Below, in pieces: positions 27,104-35,207 of a stretch of DNA of 64,000 bases. Numbering within the stretch: the stretch's first letter is position 1; the number at the start of each line of letters is the position of its first letter. Where the stretch lies: positions 1 to 64,000 of the forward strand of contig NZ_BOQP01000048.1 of the NCBI RefSeq assembly GCF_018332715.1, read 5' to 3'. The position numbers and the translations under genes were made by a program. The notes beneath the pieces are model-generated. The model searched no databases. It saw only the letters and a list, made by a program, of their open reading frames with translations, and was not told the origin of the DNA. Origin of the DNA: Winogradskya consettensis (GTDB lineage: Bacteria > Actinomycetota > Actinomycetes > Mycobacteriales > Micromonosporaceae).

Positions 27104-27519
27104 TACGTCACCAGGTCGTAGTCCTTACCGGGCCCACCGGCGTGCCAGGTCTCCACGAACGAATCGGGCCCGGTGATCAGCCCGGTCACGGTGTAGAGAT
27201 CCGCCCCGCAGAGATGATCCGCACCCCACCGCTGATCCCGAAGATCCAGTTCATAGAACGGACGACCATCAGCGAAACGTACGCCCACCGCGGACCCGAC
27301 CCCGGCCACGTAGACCAGCCGCCGCGACGCGGGACCCCGATGCTCAGCGAACCGGAGCTCGCCCTCTTCCTCGTATCGCAGCGTTTCCCGCACGTCGTCC
27401 CACTCGAAGCTCGCGTGCCCGGTGAAGAGACCGTTGTGCCCGGACCGGCGATCGGTGATGTCCCGCCGGACCACCCACTCACCGTGCAGAAACTGCAACG
27501 GCGTGCTCCCACTCACCAT
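27070..27519 (-). CDS. DUF6314 family protein
   Basis: A 149-residue soluble protein that fits the actinobacterial DUF6314 family: FLHGEWVVRRDITDRRSG at the start, GHASFEWDD and LRYEEEGEL in the middle, CGADLYTVTGLITG and a final DYDLVTYYSRP. The pattern suggests a lipocalin-like or DUF1579-like beta barrel, but no function is known. The ATG at 27519 is the natural start. Its last 34 bases overlap the end of the DUF58 gene tail to tail, and it is divergent from the coiled-coil gene at 27589. It marks the left edge of the block that separates DUF58 from SpoIIM. Confidence 0.78.
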   Translation of the reverse strand: MVSGSTPLQFLHGEWVVRRDITDRRSGHNGLFTGHASFEWDDVRETLRYEEEGELRFAEHRGPASRRLVYVAGVGSAVGVRFADGRPFYELDLRDQRWGADHLCGADLYTVTGLITGPDSFVETWHAGGPGKDYDLVTYYSRPAAFSAR

Positions 27520-27575
27520 CGCCGCCCGCCCTCCATGTCGCAGGTAGCCACGCTACGCCGACCACGCTCCCCCGC

Positions 27576-27581
27576 TAATCT
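27576..27581 (+). promoter_or_regulatory. Candidate -10 element of a leaderless transcript
   Basis: TAATCT at 27576-27581 ends seven bases before the GTG at 27589, so transcription would begin at or next to the start codon. No ribosome site is present, which fits leaderless translation. No good -35 is visible. Confidence 0.5.
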
Positions 27582-27588
27582 CCCCTAC

Positions 27589-28152
27589 GTGAAACTGTTC
27601 CTGGGCGAGGGCGCGACGAGCACGCTCGTGGGCCGGCGCGCCCCCGCCGCGTCGGTGCCGTGCGACCAGGACGACTTCCGCCGCGACGCCGCGGTCCTCA
27701 CCCTGCACCACTGGCCGTCGCTGCGCCGCCACCTCGACCTGGACGACCCCAGCCCCACCCTGGCAACCGCGCTGTGGGACCTCGCGGGCATCCTGACGGA
27801 CCGCGCCCGGGTGCGGGAGAGCCAGCTCCAGCTCGGCGCCCTCGACCAGGGCATCCCCGCCGGCAGCCACCTCCGCGCCGAGGTCGCCGAACGGGTCCTG
27901 CGCGCCCAGGCCCGCATGTCCCAGCTCGACGCGAACGTGGAACGCCAGGTCGAGCATCTGGCCCGGCTCGCCGACGAGACGGCCGAGTTCATCCGCGAGC
28001 AGCAGGCCCTCCGCAAAGCCGAAGCGATCCTCCGCAAAGCCGACTACCTGCTGGACACCGACAACACCCCGCACCCCGGCTCCACCACGGCCGCGGACCT
28101 CACCGACCGGACCACGGCCGTGCTGGCCGCCTATCAGGAACTCACCCGCTGA
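27589..28152 (+). CDS. Coiled-coil hypothetical protein
   Basis: A 187-residue protein of unknown function. After a short N-terminus (KLFLGEGATSTLVGRR) it is almost wholly helical, with heptad-like stretches between about residues 80 and 150 (VAERVLRAQARMSQLDANVERQVEHLARLADETAEF is one such region, positions about 98-132). It has no signal or membrane segment. I use the GTG at 27589 because a -10-like TAATCT lies seven bases upstream, suggesting a leaderless message; an ATG at 27535 is possible. Its stop overlaps the ATG of the DUF6886 gene by one base, so the two form an operon. Confidence 0.68.
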   Translation: MKLFLGEGATSTLVGRRAPAASVPCDQDDFRRDAAVLTLHHWPSLRRHLDLDDPSPTLATALWDLAGILTDRARVRESQLQLGALDQGIPAGSHLRAEVAERVLRAQARMSQLDANVERQVEHLARLADETAEFIREQQALRKAEAILRKADYLLDTDNTPHPGSTTAADLTDRTTAVLAAYQELTR

Positions 28153-28679
28153 TGCGCCCCGGACCAGGCCAGGTGCTGCACTTCTCGGAGGACCCGGCGA
28201 TCGAGCGGTTCGTGCCGCAACCGGGCGCCTTCGTGTGGGCCCTCGATCACGATCGGGCCCCCGACTACTGGTTTCCCCGGCAGTGCCCCCGCGCGATGGC
28301 CTGGACCGTCGCGACGACCTCCGACGCCGACCGGGACCGGATCATCGGTGCCGGCTGCGGGACCCGGGTCCATGCGGTCGAGTACGCCTGGCTGGAGACG
28401 ATCAGAACCGTCCAGTTGTACGCCTACCGCCTCCCCGCCGCACCCTTCCGCCCGCTGCCCGACCCGCACGCCGTCGTCACCACCGGGGCCGTCGATCCGC
28501 TCGGCCCTCCCGAGCTCGTCGGCAACCTGTTCGACCTGCACGAACAGGCAGGCATCCAGCTCCGCGTCCTCCCGAACCTCTGGCCCTTCTGGCACTCCGT
28601 CACCACCAGCACCCTCGGATTCAGCGCCATCCGCCTCCGCAACGCCAAGCCCCCGACCACCCCCGCCCCTGCCCCGTAG
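28152..28679 (+). CDS. DUF6886 family protein
   Basis: A 175-residue soluble protein that matches DUF6886: LHFSEDPAIERFVPQ, AFVWALDHDRAPDYWFPRQCPR and VHAVEYAWLETIRTVQLYAYRLP. The fold may resemble ADP-ribose or NTP-binding ART-like proteins, but that is only a guess; no catalytic residues are certain. It starts at an ATG that shares one base with the previous stop codon (TGATG), so translation is coupled. The C-terminus ends in a Pro/Ala-rich tail (PTTPAPAP), after which GC-rich repeats follow. Confidence 0.78.
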   Translation: MRPGPGQVLHFSEDPAIERFVPQPGAFVWALDHDRAPDYWFPRQCPRAMAWTVATTSDADRDRIIGAGCGTRVHAVEYAWLETIRTVQLYAYRLPAAPFRPLPDPHAVVTTGAVDPLGPPELVGNLFDLHEQAGIQLRVLPNLWPFWHSVTTSTLGFSAIRLRNAKPPTTPAPAP

Positions 28680-29097
28680 AGCCGCCGCACGCCGGGCCGC
28701 CACACGCCTGACACCCAGCCCGCCGCATACCAGACCCCAGCCCGCGGCCTCGCCGCCCCGCCGCACGCCGGGCTGCCGCACGCCGCCCCGCCGCACGCCG
28801 GGCTGCCGCAGGCCATTTCGTCGGCCATCGCACGCTGTGCAAGCGGAAAATAGGGAATCGGGCTTAATCAACGTTCAGTCTGGCGCTGGAAGGCACGAAC
28901 CGGGCATAAAGATTTTCTTTCGCCCGCATTCGCCCTGGCTAGCCCCATTCTGATGATGAGCAAGCGGACATAAAGCCCAAATATCCTCGACTGCAAAGCG
29001 CAGACAGCGGTCCGCCGACTGCCAACTCAGGAACGACTCTTGCTGTTGGCGTATGTCAGCCCTGACCATGATGTCTTGAGGGTCACGGGAGGTAGCC
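28680..29097. other. 418-bp gap: GC-rich repeats then AT-richer leader
   Basis: The first ~130 bases after the DUF6886 stop are GC-rich and repetitive (see next entry). From about 28830 the base composition changes abruptly to AT-richer sequence, including AAAGATTTTCTTT near 28909. That half probably holds the promoter for the DUF6232 gene. No gene is supported. Confidence 0.55.
28751..28810. repeat. Perfect 30-bp tandem repeat, two copies
   Basis: 28751-28780 and 28781-28810 are identical (beginning CGCCGCCCCGCCGCACGCCG). A related shorter stretch occurs at 28681-28700. Confidence 0.9.
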
Positions 29098-29550
29098 ATG
29101 ACAGTTGAGTCCGGTACCGCAGTTCCGGGGCAGAGCGGCTGGGTCGTGTATTACGACGGGCCGGGAGTGGTCGTCACGAGCTGGTATGTCATGAACGCCG
29201 CGGGCCGTTATCCGGTGACGTCGCTGACGGAGGTCCGGCAGGTGCACCTGCGGTCCGGCGGCCCGAGGCTGACGGCGGTGATCGCCGGCGCGACCGCGGT
29301 GATCGTGGCGGTGCCCCTGTCCGTTCCGTTCGGGTACGCCGCCCTGCTGGTCGCCGCGGCCGCCGCGGTGGTGGGAGGCATCGCCGCACAGGTGGTCGAC
29401 CGCCGGTACAACCCGCGATGGATGGCGTTGTGGGCCACTCACCAGGGGCGCGACATCGAGCTGTTCGGTTCGTCCGACAAGCAGCAGTTCGAGCAGGTCC
29501 GGCGCGCGGTGATCCGAGCCGTGCAGATCAACCGGGACCCCTGGTCATGA
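29098..29550 (+). CDS. DUF6232 family membrane protein
   Basis: A 150-residue protein with the DUF6232 layout: an N-terminal PH-like beta region (YYDGPGVVVTSWYVMNAAGRYPVTSLTEV), two closely spaced membrane helices at about 60-98, and a C-terminal helix-rich part (KQQFEQVRRAVIRAVQ). It has an ATG with a GGGAGG site. Function is unknown; members of this family often sit in accessory regions. The stop codon is immediately followed by a degenerate 15-16-bp repeat array. Confidence 0.8.
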   Translation: MTVESGTAVPGQSGWVVYYDGPGVVVTSWYVMNAAGRYPVTSLTEVRQVHLRSGGPRLTAVIAGATAVIVAVPLSVPFGYAALLVAAAAAVVGGIAAQVVDRRYNPRWMALWATHQGRDIELFGSSDKQQFEQVRRAVIRAVQINRDPWS

Positions 29551-29745
29551 CCGGCCCGCAACGAGGGCCGAGCGCGCCGAGGCCGGGCCGCAATGACGGC
29601 CAGCCGCAATGACGGCCAGCCGCAGTGACGGCCAGCCGCAGTGAGAGCCGGGCCGCAACGAGGGCCGAGCCGCAATGAGGGCCGGGCGCCATGACGGCCG
29701 AGCCGCAGGGAGGGCCGAAGGGAGGGCCGAAGGGAGGGCCGGGCC
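29551..29745. repeat. Degenerate 12-16-bp tandem array
   Basis: About a dozen units of the type GGCCAGCCGCAATGAC run from the DUF6232 stop to the next gene. The last part shortens to 12-bp units AGGGCCGAAGGG. Four central units are nearly identical. The array touches the stop codon on one side and ends six bases before the next stop codon on the other. Confidence 0.85.
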
Positions 29746-29750
29746 GATGG

Positions 29751-30659
29751 TTATGACAGCCCGGCCCGGATGCCGCGGATCAGGTCGAGCGCCGCGTCGC
29801 CGGTCAGGCCGACGGTGAGCAGTTCGCGCATGATCTCGCCGTAGACGGCGGTGAGCTCCTGGTCGAGCGACAGGTCGTCGGTCGACGCGGCGGCCTCCAC
29901 GAAGAGAACGTCCGGGTCGGCGGTGCCGGCGAATTCGAGTAGTTCGAAGGTGCCGCCGAGGCCCGGGTGCCGGTCCAGCTCGATCGGGGTGACGGCGAGC
30001 GTGTAGGCATTCTCCCTGGCCAGCGTGAGCAGGTGGTCGAGCTGACCGGCGAGCACCGCGCGACCGCCGACCGGGCGGCGCAGGGTGGACTCGTCGATGA
30101 CCGCGACGATGCGCGGTGGTGCGGGCTGCAGGAGGCGTTCCTGGAAGGCCCGCTGACGGTCGAGGCGCAGGTCGACGCGGGCCTGCACGTTCTCGCTGGC
30201 CGGGTCCTCGCGGATGGAGATCGACGTGATGGCCTGGGCGTAGCCGGGGGTCTGCAGCAGGCCGGGCACGAACAGCATCTGCCAGATGTTGATCGTGGAG
30301 GCTTCGTTCTCGTAGGCCACGAACCGCTGATAGTCGCCGTTGAGCCGGTGCTTGCTGTACCACTGGCGGGTGCGCGACCGGCGGGCCAGGCTCGCCAGGG
30401 CGACGACCTCCGCCTCGTCGCGCAGGCCGTAGAGGGCCAGCAGCGCGCGCACCTCGAGGGGCTGGACGGTGACGTCGCCCTTCTCGATCCGGCTCAGTTT
30501 CGACGGTGACCAGTCCATCCTGGTCGCGACGGTGTCGGTGCTGAGACCGGAGCTGTCGCGGAGCTCGCGCAGCCGCAACCGCAGCCGCTCGCGGGCGACC
30601 GTAGGGCCCACCGAATCGGATCTGCGGACTGAATCGGGTCTGCGGGCTGAATCAGGCAT
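29751..30659 (-). CDS. Scr1-type HTH regulator with DUF5753 domain
   Basis: A 302-residue DNA-binding protein. Residues ~25-80 are a XRE-type helix-turn-helix (LRLRELRDSSGLSTDTVATRMDWSPSKLSRIEKG has the two recognition helices). The remainder is DUF5753, with the typical WQMLFVPGLLQTPGYAQA and IVAVIDESTLRRPVGG segments. The ATG at 30659 is used; the N-terminal ~15 residues are a small repeat (DSARRPDSVRRSDS) encoded by 15-bp duplications. A divergent DUF397 gene starts 150 bases away, the usual arrangement for this family, in which the DUF397 protein is the partner. Possibly a developmental or antibiotic-related switch. Confidence 0.9.
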   Translation of the reverse strand: MPDSARRPDSVRRSDSVGPTVARERLRLRLRELRDSSGLSTDTVATRMDWSPSKLSRIEKGDVTVQPLEVRALLALYGLRDEAEVVALASLARRSRTRQWYSKHRLNGDYQRFVAYENEASTINIWQMLFVPGLLQTPGYAQAITSISIREDPASENVQARVDLRLDRQRAFQERLLQPAPPRIVAVIDESTLRRPVGGRAVLAGQLDHLLTLARENAYTLAVTPIELDRHPGLGGTFELLEFAGTADPDVLFVEAAASTDDLSLDQELTAVYGEIMRELLTVGLTGDAALDLIRGIRAGLS

Positions 30660-30808
30660 GTGAGCCCGCACGTGAATCTGCGTTCTGCAACCTGCCGAAG
30701 TCCATTCGCGGAATTCTACCTGACATATGCTTCCTGCCAATGTCCACTGAGGAAAAGGGGGCGCTTGCGATCCCATGCACAGCGCCGGATATCGGGTACG
30801 TTGAGACG

Positions 30809-30997
30809 ATGAGCGACCGGAGCGACCTCATCTGGCGGACCAGTTCCCGCAGTGGCGGCGGCAGTTGCGTGCAGATCGCCGCCGACACCGATCAGGTGCT
30901 CATCCGCGATTCCAAGAATCCCGCGGGGCCGGTATTGAGCTTCGACCGGACCGCTTTCCGGGAATTCATCACCTTCGTGAAAGAGTCCGCTCGCTGA
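30809..30997 (+). CDS. DUF397 protein
   Basis: A 62-residue protein with the full DUF397 pattern: LIWRTSSRSGGGSCVQIA, VLIRDSKNPAGPVLSF and FREFITFVK. DUF397 proteins are usually encoded next to DUF5753 HTH regulators and are thought to act as their toxin-like or antagonist partners. Here there is a DUF5753 HTH gene divergent on the left and a DUF5753-only gene convergent on the right, with which this gene overlaps by 29 bases at the 3' ends. The ATG at 30809 is the natural start. Confidence 0.88.
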   Translation: MSDRSDLIWRTSSRSGGGSCVQIAADTDQVLIRDSKNPAGPVLSFDRTAFREFITFVKESAR

Positions 30998-31556
30998 GTT
31001 CGGCCACGCGCGCCGAGCCGATCAGCGCGTCGATCCGGGCGCGGCAGGACGCCAGCACCTGCGGGTCGGTCGCGATCCGGTCGCCGTCCGGAGCCTCGAA
31101 GAACGCGGCTGCCATGACACCGTCACGTTCGATGATCTCGGTCGGGCCGGCCAGTCCGGCATGCGCGCCGCGGTCCAGCATCGCGACGAAGATGCGGACC
31201 GTGGGGTAACGCGCGGACGTCTCGAGCAGGTGGCCGAGCTGCTTGTCCATGACGGTCTCGTCGCCAACCCGCCGGCGCAGTACCGATTCGTCGACCACGA
31301 CCGTGAGCCCGGGCGGCTGCTCCCCGTCGAGCCGCTCGCGGAAGCCGGCCGCCCGGCGCATCCGCAGGGCCACCTTGTCGTGGACGAAGGAGTCGCCGAA
31401 CGCGCCGAGCATCGCGGCGGCGTACTCCTCGGTCTGCAACAGGCCGGGCAGGAACAGCGGCTGGTTCTGCAGGATGTGGGTCGCTTCGCGTTCCAGCTCC
31501 AGGAGCTGCACGAACGCGTCCGAAGCCCACGCCGGGGCCGTGTTGTCAGGAACCAC
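30969..31556 (-). CDS. DUF5753-only protein lacking the HTH domain
   Basis: A 195-residue protein with the complete DUF5753 domain (HILQNQPLFLPGLLQTEEYAAAML, VVVDESVLRRRVGDE and a final VLASCRARIDALIGSA) but no DNA-binding domain. Upstream sequence in frame is antisense to the SpoIIM gene and does not encode a helix-turn-helix. The GTG at 31556 has GGAGGG about ten bases upstream, so a short protein starting here is credible. It may be a truncated regulator or a stand-alone sensor or competitor for the DUF397 partner. It ends inside the convergent DUF397 gene. Confidence 0.75.
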   Translation of the reverse strand: MVPDNTAPAWASDAFVQLLELEREATHILQNQPLFLPGLLQTEEYAAAMLGAFGDSFVHDKVALRMRRAAGFRERLDGEQPPGLTVVVDESVLRRRVGDETVMDKQLGHLLETSARYPTVRIFVAMLDRGAHAGLAGPTEIIERDGVMAAAFFEAPDGDRIATDPQVLASCRARIDALIGSARVAELSERTLSRR

Positions 31557-31618
31557 GTTGTTCCCACCCTCCGAAGTCTGCCAAGTGCAATCTGCGAAAT
31601 GCAGAATAGAGCACTGAG

Positions 31619-32638
31619 CTACCCCATGGGGATGGAAGCGACCGTGTGCTCGGGGGCGAGCTCCGACGTCTCGCCGCGGCGGTGTGCGGCGGCGCCGACG
31701 CCGAGGGCGTACCAGAGGAAGGCGGCCCAGACCGTGAGGCCGATGCCGATGCGGACCGGATCCGGCCAGCCGGACGGAGTCACGTAGGCCTCGAGGACCC
31801 CGGAGACGAGCAGCATGACGACCAGGCCGAGGGCGACCAGCATGCCGGCGCGGGCCCGCTCGGCGAGCGCGCGACCCCGGGTGCGGTGCGGGCCGGGGGC
31901 GATCCAGGCCCAGCCGATGCGCAGGCCGACGCCGGCCGCGACGAAGATCGACGTGAGCTCCAGGAAACCGTGCGGCAGGATGTAGGTCCAGAACGTCGAG
32001 CTGTTGCCGGTGTAGACCATCGTCCCGCCGACGAGCCCGATGTTGAGCAGGTTCTGCCCGAGGACGTAGATCACGGGCAGGATCAGCACGCCGGACGCGA
32101 GGCACTGCCCGGCGATCACGGCGTTGTGGGTCCAGACCTCGGCGGCGAAGTTCTGCGCCTGGAACTCGCTGTAGTAGTCGACGAACGAGCTGGTGGCCGT
32201 CTCGGAATCCAGGCCGCCCGGCGAGAGCGACTCGATGATGTCCGGGTGCGAGCCGAAATACGCGATCAGCACGCCACCGACCAGCACGTTCAGCACCATC
32301 ACGACGAGCCACCAGCGCCGCGAGCGGTAGAGCTCCAGCGGCAGCGTCGTCGTGAAGAAGCGGGCCAGCGGCTGCCAGGAGAAGCGGCGGCTGCCGGTCA
32401 CCGCCGAGCGGCCCGCGAGCACGAGCTGGGAGAGCGACGCAAGCAGGATCGGGTCGGCCGAATGGCTGCGCACGACGGAGAGGTGGGTGGCCGCGCGCTG
32501 ATAGAGCAGCACCAGCTCGTCGGCCTCGTGCGCGTCGAGGCGGCGACGCCGGGTCAGGGCCTCGAGGCGGTTCCACTCGCCGCGGCGTTCGCTGACGTAC
32601 GCGTCCAGGTCCACCGCCGCAGCGTAGCGGGCGGCCAT
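31619..32638 (-). CDS. SpoIIM-like (stage II sporulation protein M) membrane protein
   Basis: A 339-residue membrane protein of the DUF95/SpoIIM family. The N-terminal ~100 residues are soluble and helical (VDLDAYVSERRGEWNRLEALTRR), followed by five to six spans, including VVMVLNVLVGGVLIAYFG and GQNLLNIGLVGGTM. The C-terminal tail is His/Glu-containing. The ATG at 32638 is close to a divergent promoter; the GTG at 32614 (VDLDAYV) matches the usual family start and is a real alternative. It normally accompanies MoxR, DUF58 and RDD genes. Here RDD is divergent and adjacent, but MoxR/DUF58 are 4.5 kb to the left. Confidence 0.85.
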   Translation of the reverse strand: MAARYAAAVDLDAYVSERRGEWNRLEALTRRRRLDAHEADELVLLYQRAATHLSVVRSHSADPILLASLSQLVLAGRSAVTGSRRFSWQPLARFFTTTLPLELYRSRRWWLVVMVLNVLVGGVLIAYFGSHPDIIESLSPGGLDSETATSSFVDYYSEFQAQNFAAEVWTHNAVIAGQCLASGVLILPVIYVLGQNLLNIGLVGGTMVYTGNSSTFWTYILPHGFLELTSIFVAAGVGLRIGWAWIAPGPHRTRGRALAERARAGMLVALGLVVMLLVSGVLEAYVTPSGWPDPVRIGIGLTVWAAFLWYALGVGAAAHRRGETSELAPEHTVASIPMG

Positions 32639-32654
32639 CGGGTTAACTACCCGC
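32639..32654. promoter_or_regulatory. Divergent, possibly leaderless promoter pair
   Basis: Only 16 bases separate the two ATG codons at 32638 (minus) and 32655 (plus). They contain GGTTAACTACC, which gives a -10-like TAACTA toward the right and TAGTTA toward the left, each 5 bases from its ATG. Neither side has room for a ribosome site, so both messages may be leaderless. Confidence 0.45.
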
Positions 32655-33590
32655 ATGAGTGTGGTGCCGGTCGCGGACGTACAGCTCGTCAACGGCGAGG
32701 CGGTGGAGGTCGACATCCGGCATGCCCGGGTCGGCTCGCGCGGGCTCGCGCTGCTGCTCGACCTGATGATCCAGGTGCTGATCGCGCTCGCGGTCTTCAT
32801 CGCCGGCACCGCGATCGCCGAGGGGCTGGTCCGGAACCTCGTCGACGACGCGTTGCTCAACGCCATGATCACCATCGCGATCGCGGTCGGCTTCATCGCG
32901 TACCCGACGGTTGTCGAGACCCTCACCAACGGCCGGAGCCCGGGCAAACGCGCGATGGGCCTGCGGGTCGTGCGGGAGGACGGCGGGCCGATCCGGGTCC
33001 GGCACGCGCTGACCCGCAGCCTGATCGGTTTCGCGGTGGAATGGCCGGGCCTGCTGTTCCCACCGTTCACCTGGGCGGTCGCGCTGACCACGATGATCTC
33101 CTCGCCCCGCGGCCGGCGGCTCGGCGACCTGGCCGCCGGCACGTTCGTGGTGCATGAACGCGCCGCGGTGCCGTGGGGCTGGGTGCCGTCGATGCCGCCG
33201 CACCTGGGCGCGTGGGCGAGCGCGCTCGACCTCACCAACCTCGACGACGACCTGGCCCTGGCGTCGCGGCACTACCTGGCGCGGGTCCGCGACATCAAGG
33301 AGCCGATGAACTCCCGGCTGGCGAACGGCCTGGCCGCCGAGGTGAGCATCCGGATCGCCCATCCGGCACCGCCCGGCGTGCCGCCCTGGATGTTTCTCAG
33401 CGCGGTGCTGGCCGAGCGGCGCCGCCGGGCCGGGGAGCGGGTGCACGCGACCCGCGCCCTGACCCAGCGGATCTGGCCCGGTTTCGGCCGCGCGCAGTGG
33501 CCGTCGGCCGGCGGCCCGACCTGGGATCCCTCGGTCACCCACCCGCCGATTCTCGGGATCGCGAAGGAACGCCAGGGCGACAACCTATAG
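32655..33590 (+). CDS. RDD family membrane protein
   Basis: A 311-residue protein with the RDD domain in the first ~170 residues: DIRHARVGSRGLALLLDLMIQ carries the Arg and Asp that name the family, three spans follow, with TNGRSPGKRAMGLRVV between the second and third. The C-terminal half is soluble, helical and probably cytoplasmic. It lacks a ribosome site and may be leaderless. Its association with SpoIIM, DUF58 and MoxR is common in actinobacteria, suggesting a shared membrane process. It overlaps the convergent argS gene by six bases. Confidence 0.85.
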   Translation: MSVVPVADVQLVNGEAVEVDIRHARVGSRGLALLLDLMIQVLIALAVFIAGTAIAEGLVRNLVDDALLNAMITIAIAVGFIAYPTVVETLTNGRSPGKRAMGLRVVREDGGPIRVRHALTRSLIGFAVEWPGLLFPPFTWAVALTTMISSPRGRRLGDLAAGTFVVHERAAVPWGWVPSMPPHLGAWASALDLTNLDDDLALASRHYLARVRDIKEPMNSRLANGLAAEVSIRIAHPAPPGVPPWMFLSAVLAERRRRAGERVHATRALTQRIWPGFGRAQWPSAGGPTWDPSVTHPPILGIAKERQGDNL

Positions 33591-35207
33591 CTGGGCAGGT
33601 GTCGCGATTCCCAGGAGATCCAGTCCCCGCCGCAGCGTGCGACCTGTCAAGAGACAAAGGGTCAACCTGCTCTCCCGTACGCCCGGAGCAGCCTTCAGGA
33701 CTGGGCATTGCGCAAAGAACGTGTTGAACAGCGCCGCCAGCCCGTACAGGTACGCGGCGAGCCGGTGGAACTCCAGCGAATCCGCCACGCCGTTCACGAC
33801 GGGTTCGAAGGCGAGCAGTTCGAGGGCCAGCGCCCGCTCGGCCGGTTCGCCCAGCGTCACGCCCGCGGTGAACGTCCCGGCCTTGTCGAGGATCGAGCTG
33901 ATCCGGGCGTACGCATATTGCAGGTAGGGTCCGGTGTTCCCGGTCAGCGCCAGCATCCTGTCCCAGTCGAAGACGTAGTCCGAGCGCCGGTCCGCACCCA
34001 GGTCGGCGTACTTCACGGCGCCGATGCCCACCGCAGCGGCGACGGCCGGGTCGGGGTTGAGGACGGCGGCCCGCGTCACGGCCTCGTCGAGCAGCGCGGC
34101 GAGCGGGACGGCGTCACCGGACCGGCTCCGGAACATCTTGCCGTCGGGTCCCAGCACCGACCCGAACTCGACGTGCTCGGCGCTCACGGTATCCGGCAGC
34201 CAGCCGGCCGCCCTCGCCACCGCGAACACCATCTCGAAATGGGTGCGCTGCGGGCTGCCGACGACGTACAGCAGCCGGGTCGCTCCTGCTGAGAGAGTCC
34301 GGTGCCTGAGCGCGGCGAGGTCCGTGGCGGCGTACCCGAATCCGCCGTCGCTCTTGCGAACGATCAGCGGGAGCGGCCCGCCCTGCCTGCTCACGAACCC
34401 GGCCGGCCACGCGCACAGCGCACCGTCGCTCTCGGTCAGCAGCCCCTTCGCCTCCAGCTCGGCGACAACCGACGCGAGCCGATCGTGATAGCTGCTCTCC
34501 CCGGCGAAGTCCCGCTCGGTGAGTGTCACCCCCAGCCTCTGGTACGCCGTGAGCAGCTGATCCTTCGTCCCGGCGACCAGCTTCCGCCAGAGATCCAGCG
34601 TCTCCTCATCCCCCGCCTGCATCTTCACGACCCGCAGCCGCGACCGCTCCTGAAACTCGGGGCTGCTCGCGAACAGCGCCCGGGCGTCGAGATAGGTCCC
34701 GCCGGGATGCTCGAGCAGATATTCGATGAGCATCCCGAACGACGTCCCCCAGTCGCCGAGATGGTTGGCCCGCACGACGTCGTGCCCGAGCCACTCCAGG
34801 ATCCGCGCGGCGGCGTCCCCGATGACGGTCGAGCGCAGATGCCCGACGGTCAGCTCCTTCGCCGCGTTGGGCCCCGAGTAGTCCACGATCACGGTCTGCG
34901 GCCGCTCGACCCGGGGCACGCCGAGCCGCACGTCGCCGGCCAGCTCGGTCAGCGCCGCGGCGATCAGCTCGTCGGCGACGGTGAGGTTGACGAACCCCGG
35001 CCCGGAAACCTCCGCGGTGGCGAGCCCCGCCAGGTCGGCACGGGCCACCAGGTCGGCGGCGATGTCCCGCGGTGCCCGGCCCAGGGTGCGGGCCAGCGGC
35101 AGCGCAGCCCCGGACTGGTAGTCGGCGTGCGGTGAGCGCCGGACGGCCGGGTCGGCCCCGTCCAGTGCCGGACCGAGCCGTGCGGCGAGAAGAGCTTCGA
35201 GATTCAT
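33585..35207 (-). CDS. argS: Arginyl-tRNA synthetase
   Basis: A 540-residue class I synthetase that charges tRNA-Arg. The N-terminal additional domain (1-100) precedes the catalytic start VDYSGPNAAKELTVGHLRST, where TVGH is the HIGH-box variant. RANHLGDWGTSFGMLIEYL is typical of the E. coli-like ArgRS group. The KMSKS region is replaced by GKMFRSRSGD, as in many ArgRS. The C-terminal anticodon-binding domain is complete. ATG at 35207. Many actinobacteria have a different ArgRS near hom/thrC/lysA; this copy lies beside dihydroxyacetone kinase, so it may be a second or the only argS. It overlaps the RDD gene at its 3' end. Confidence 0.92.
   Translation of the reverse strand: MNLEALLAARLGPALDGADPAVRRSPHADYQSGAALPLARTLGRAPRDIAADLVARADLAGLATAEVSGPGFVNLTVADELIAAALTELAGDVRLGVPRVERPQTVIVDYSGPNAAKELTVGHLRSTVIGDAAARILEWLGHDVVRANHLGDWGTSFGMLIEYLLEHPGGTYLDARALFASSPEFQERSRLRVVKMQAGDEETLDLWRKLVAGTKDQLLTAYQRLGVTLTERDFAGESSYHDRLASVVAELEAKGLLTESDGALCAWPAGFVSRQGGPLPLIVRKSDGGFGYAATDLAALRHRTLSAGATRLLYVVGSPQRTHFEMVFAVARAAGWLPDTVSAEHVEFGSVLGPDGKMFRSRSGDAVPLAALLDEAVTRAAVLNPDPAVAAAVGIGAVKYADLGADRRSDYVFDWDRMLALTGNTGPYLQYAYARISSILDKAGTFTAGVTLGEPAERALALELLAFEPVVNGVADSLEFHRLAAYLYGLAALFNTFFAQCPVLKAAPGVRESRLTLCLLTGRTLRRGLDLLGIATPAQL

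Noticed and set aside
29551..29745. CRISPR array
   Set aside because: Units are 12-16 bp without unique spacers, and there are no cas genes.
32639..33238. N-terminal extension of SpoIIM
   Set aside because: It is antisense to the RDD gene and has no family similarity.
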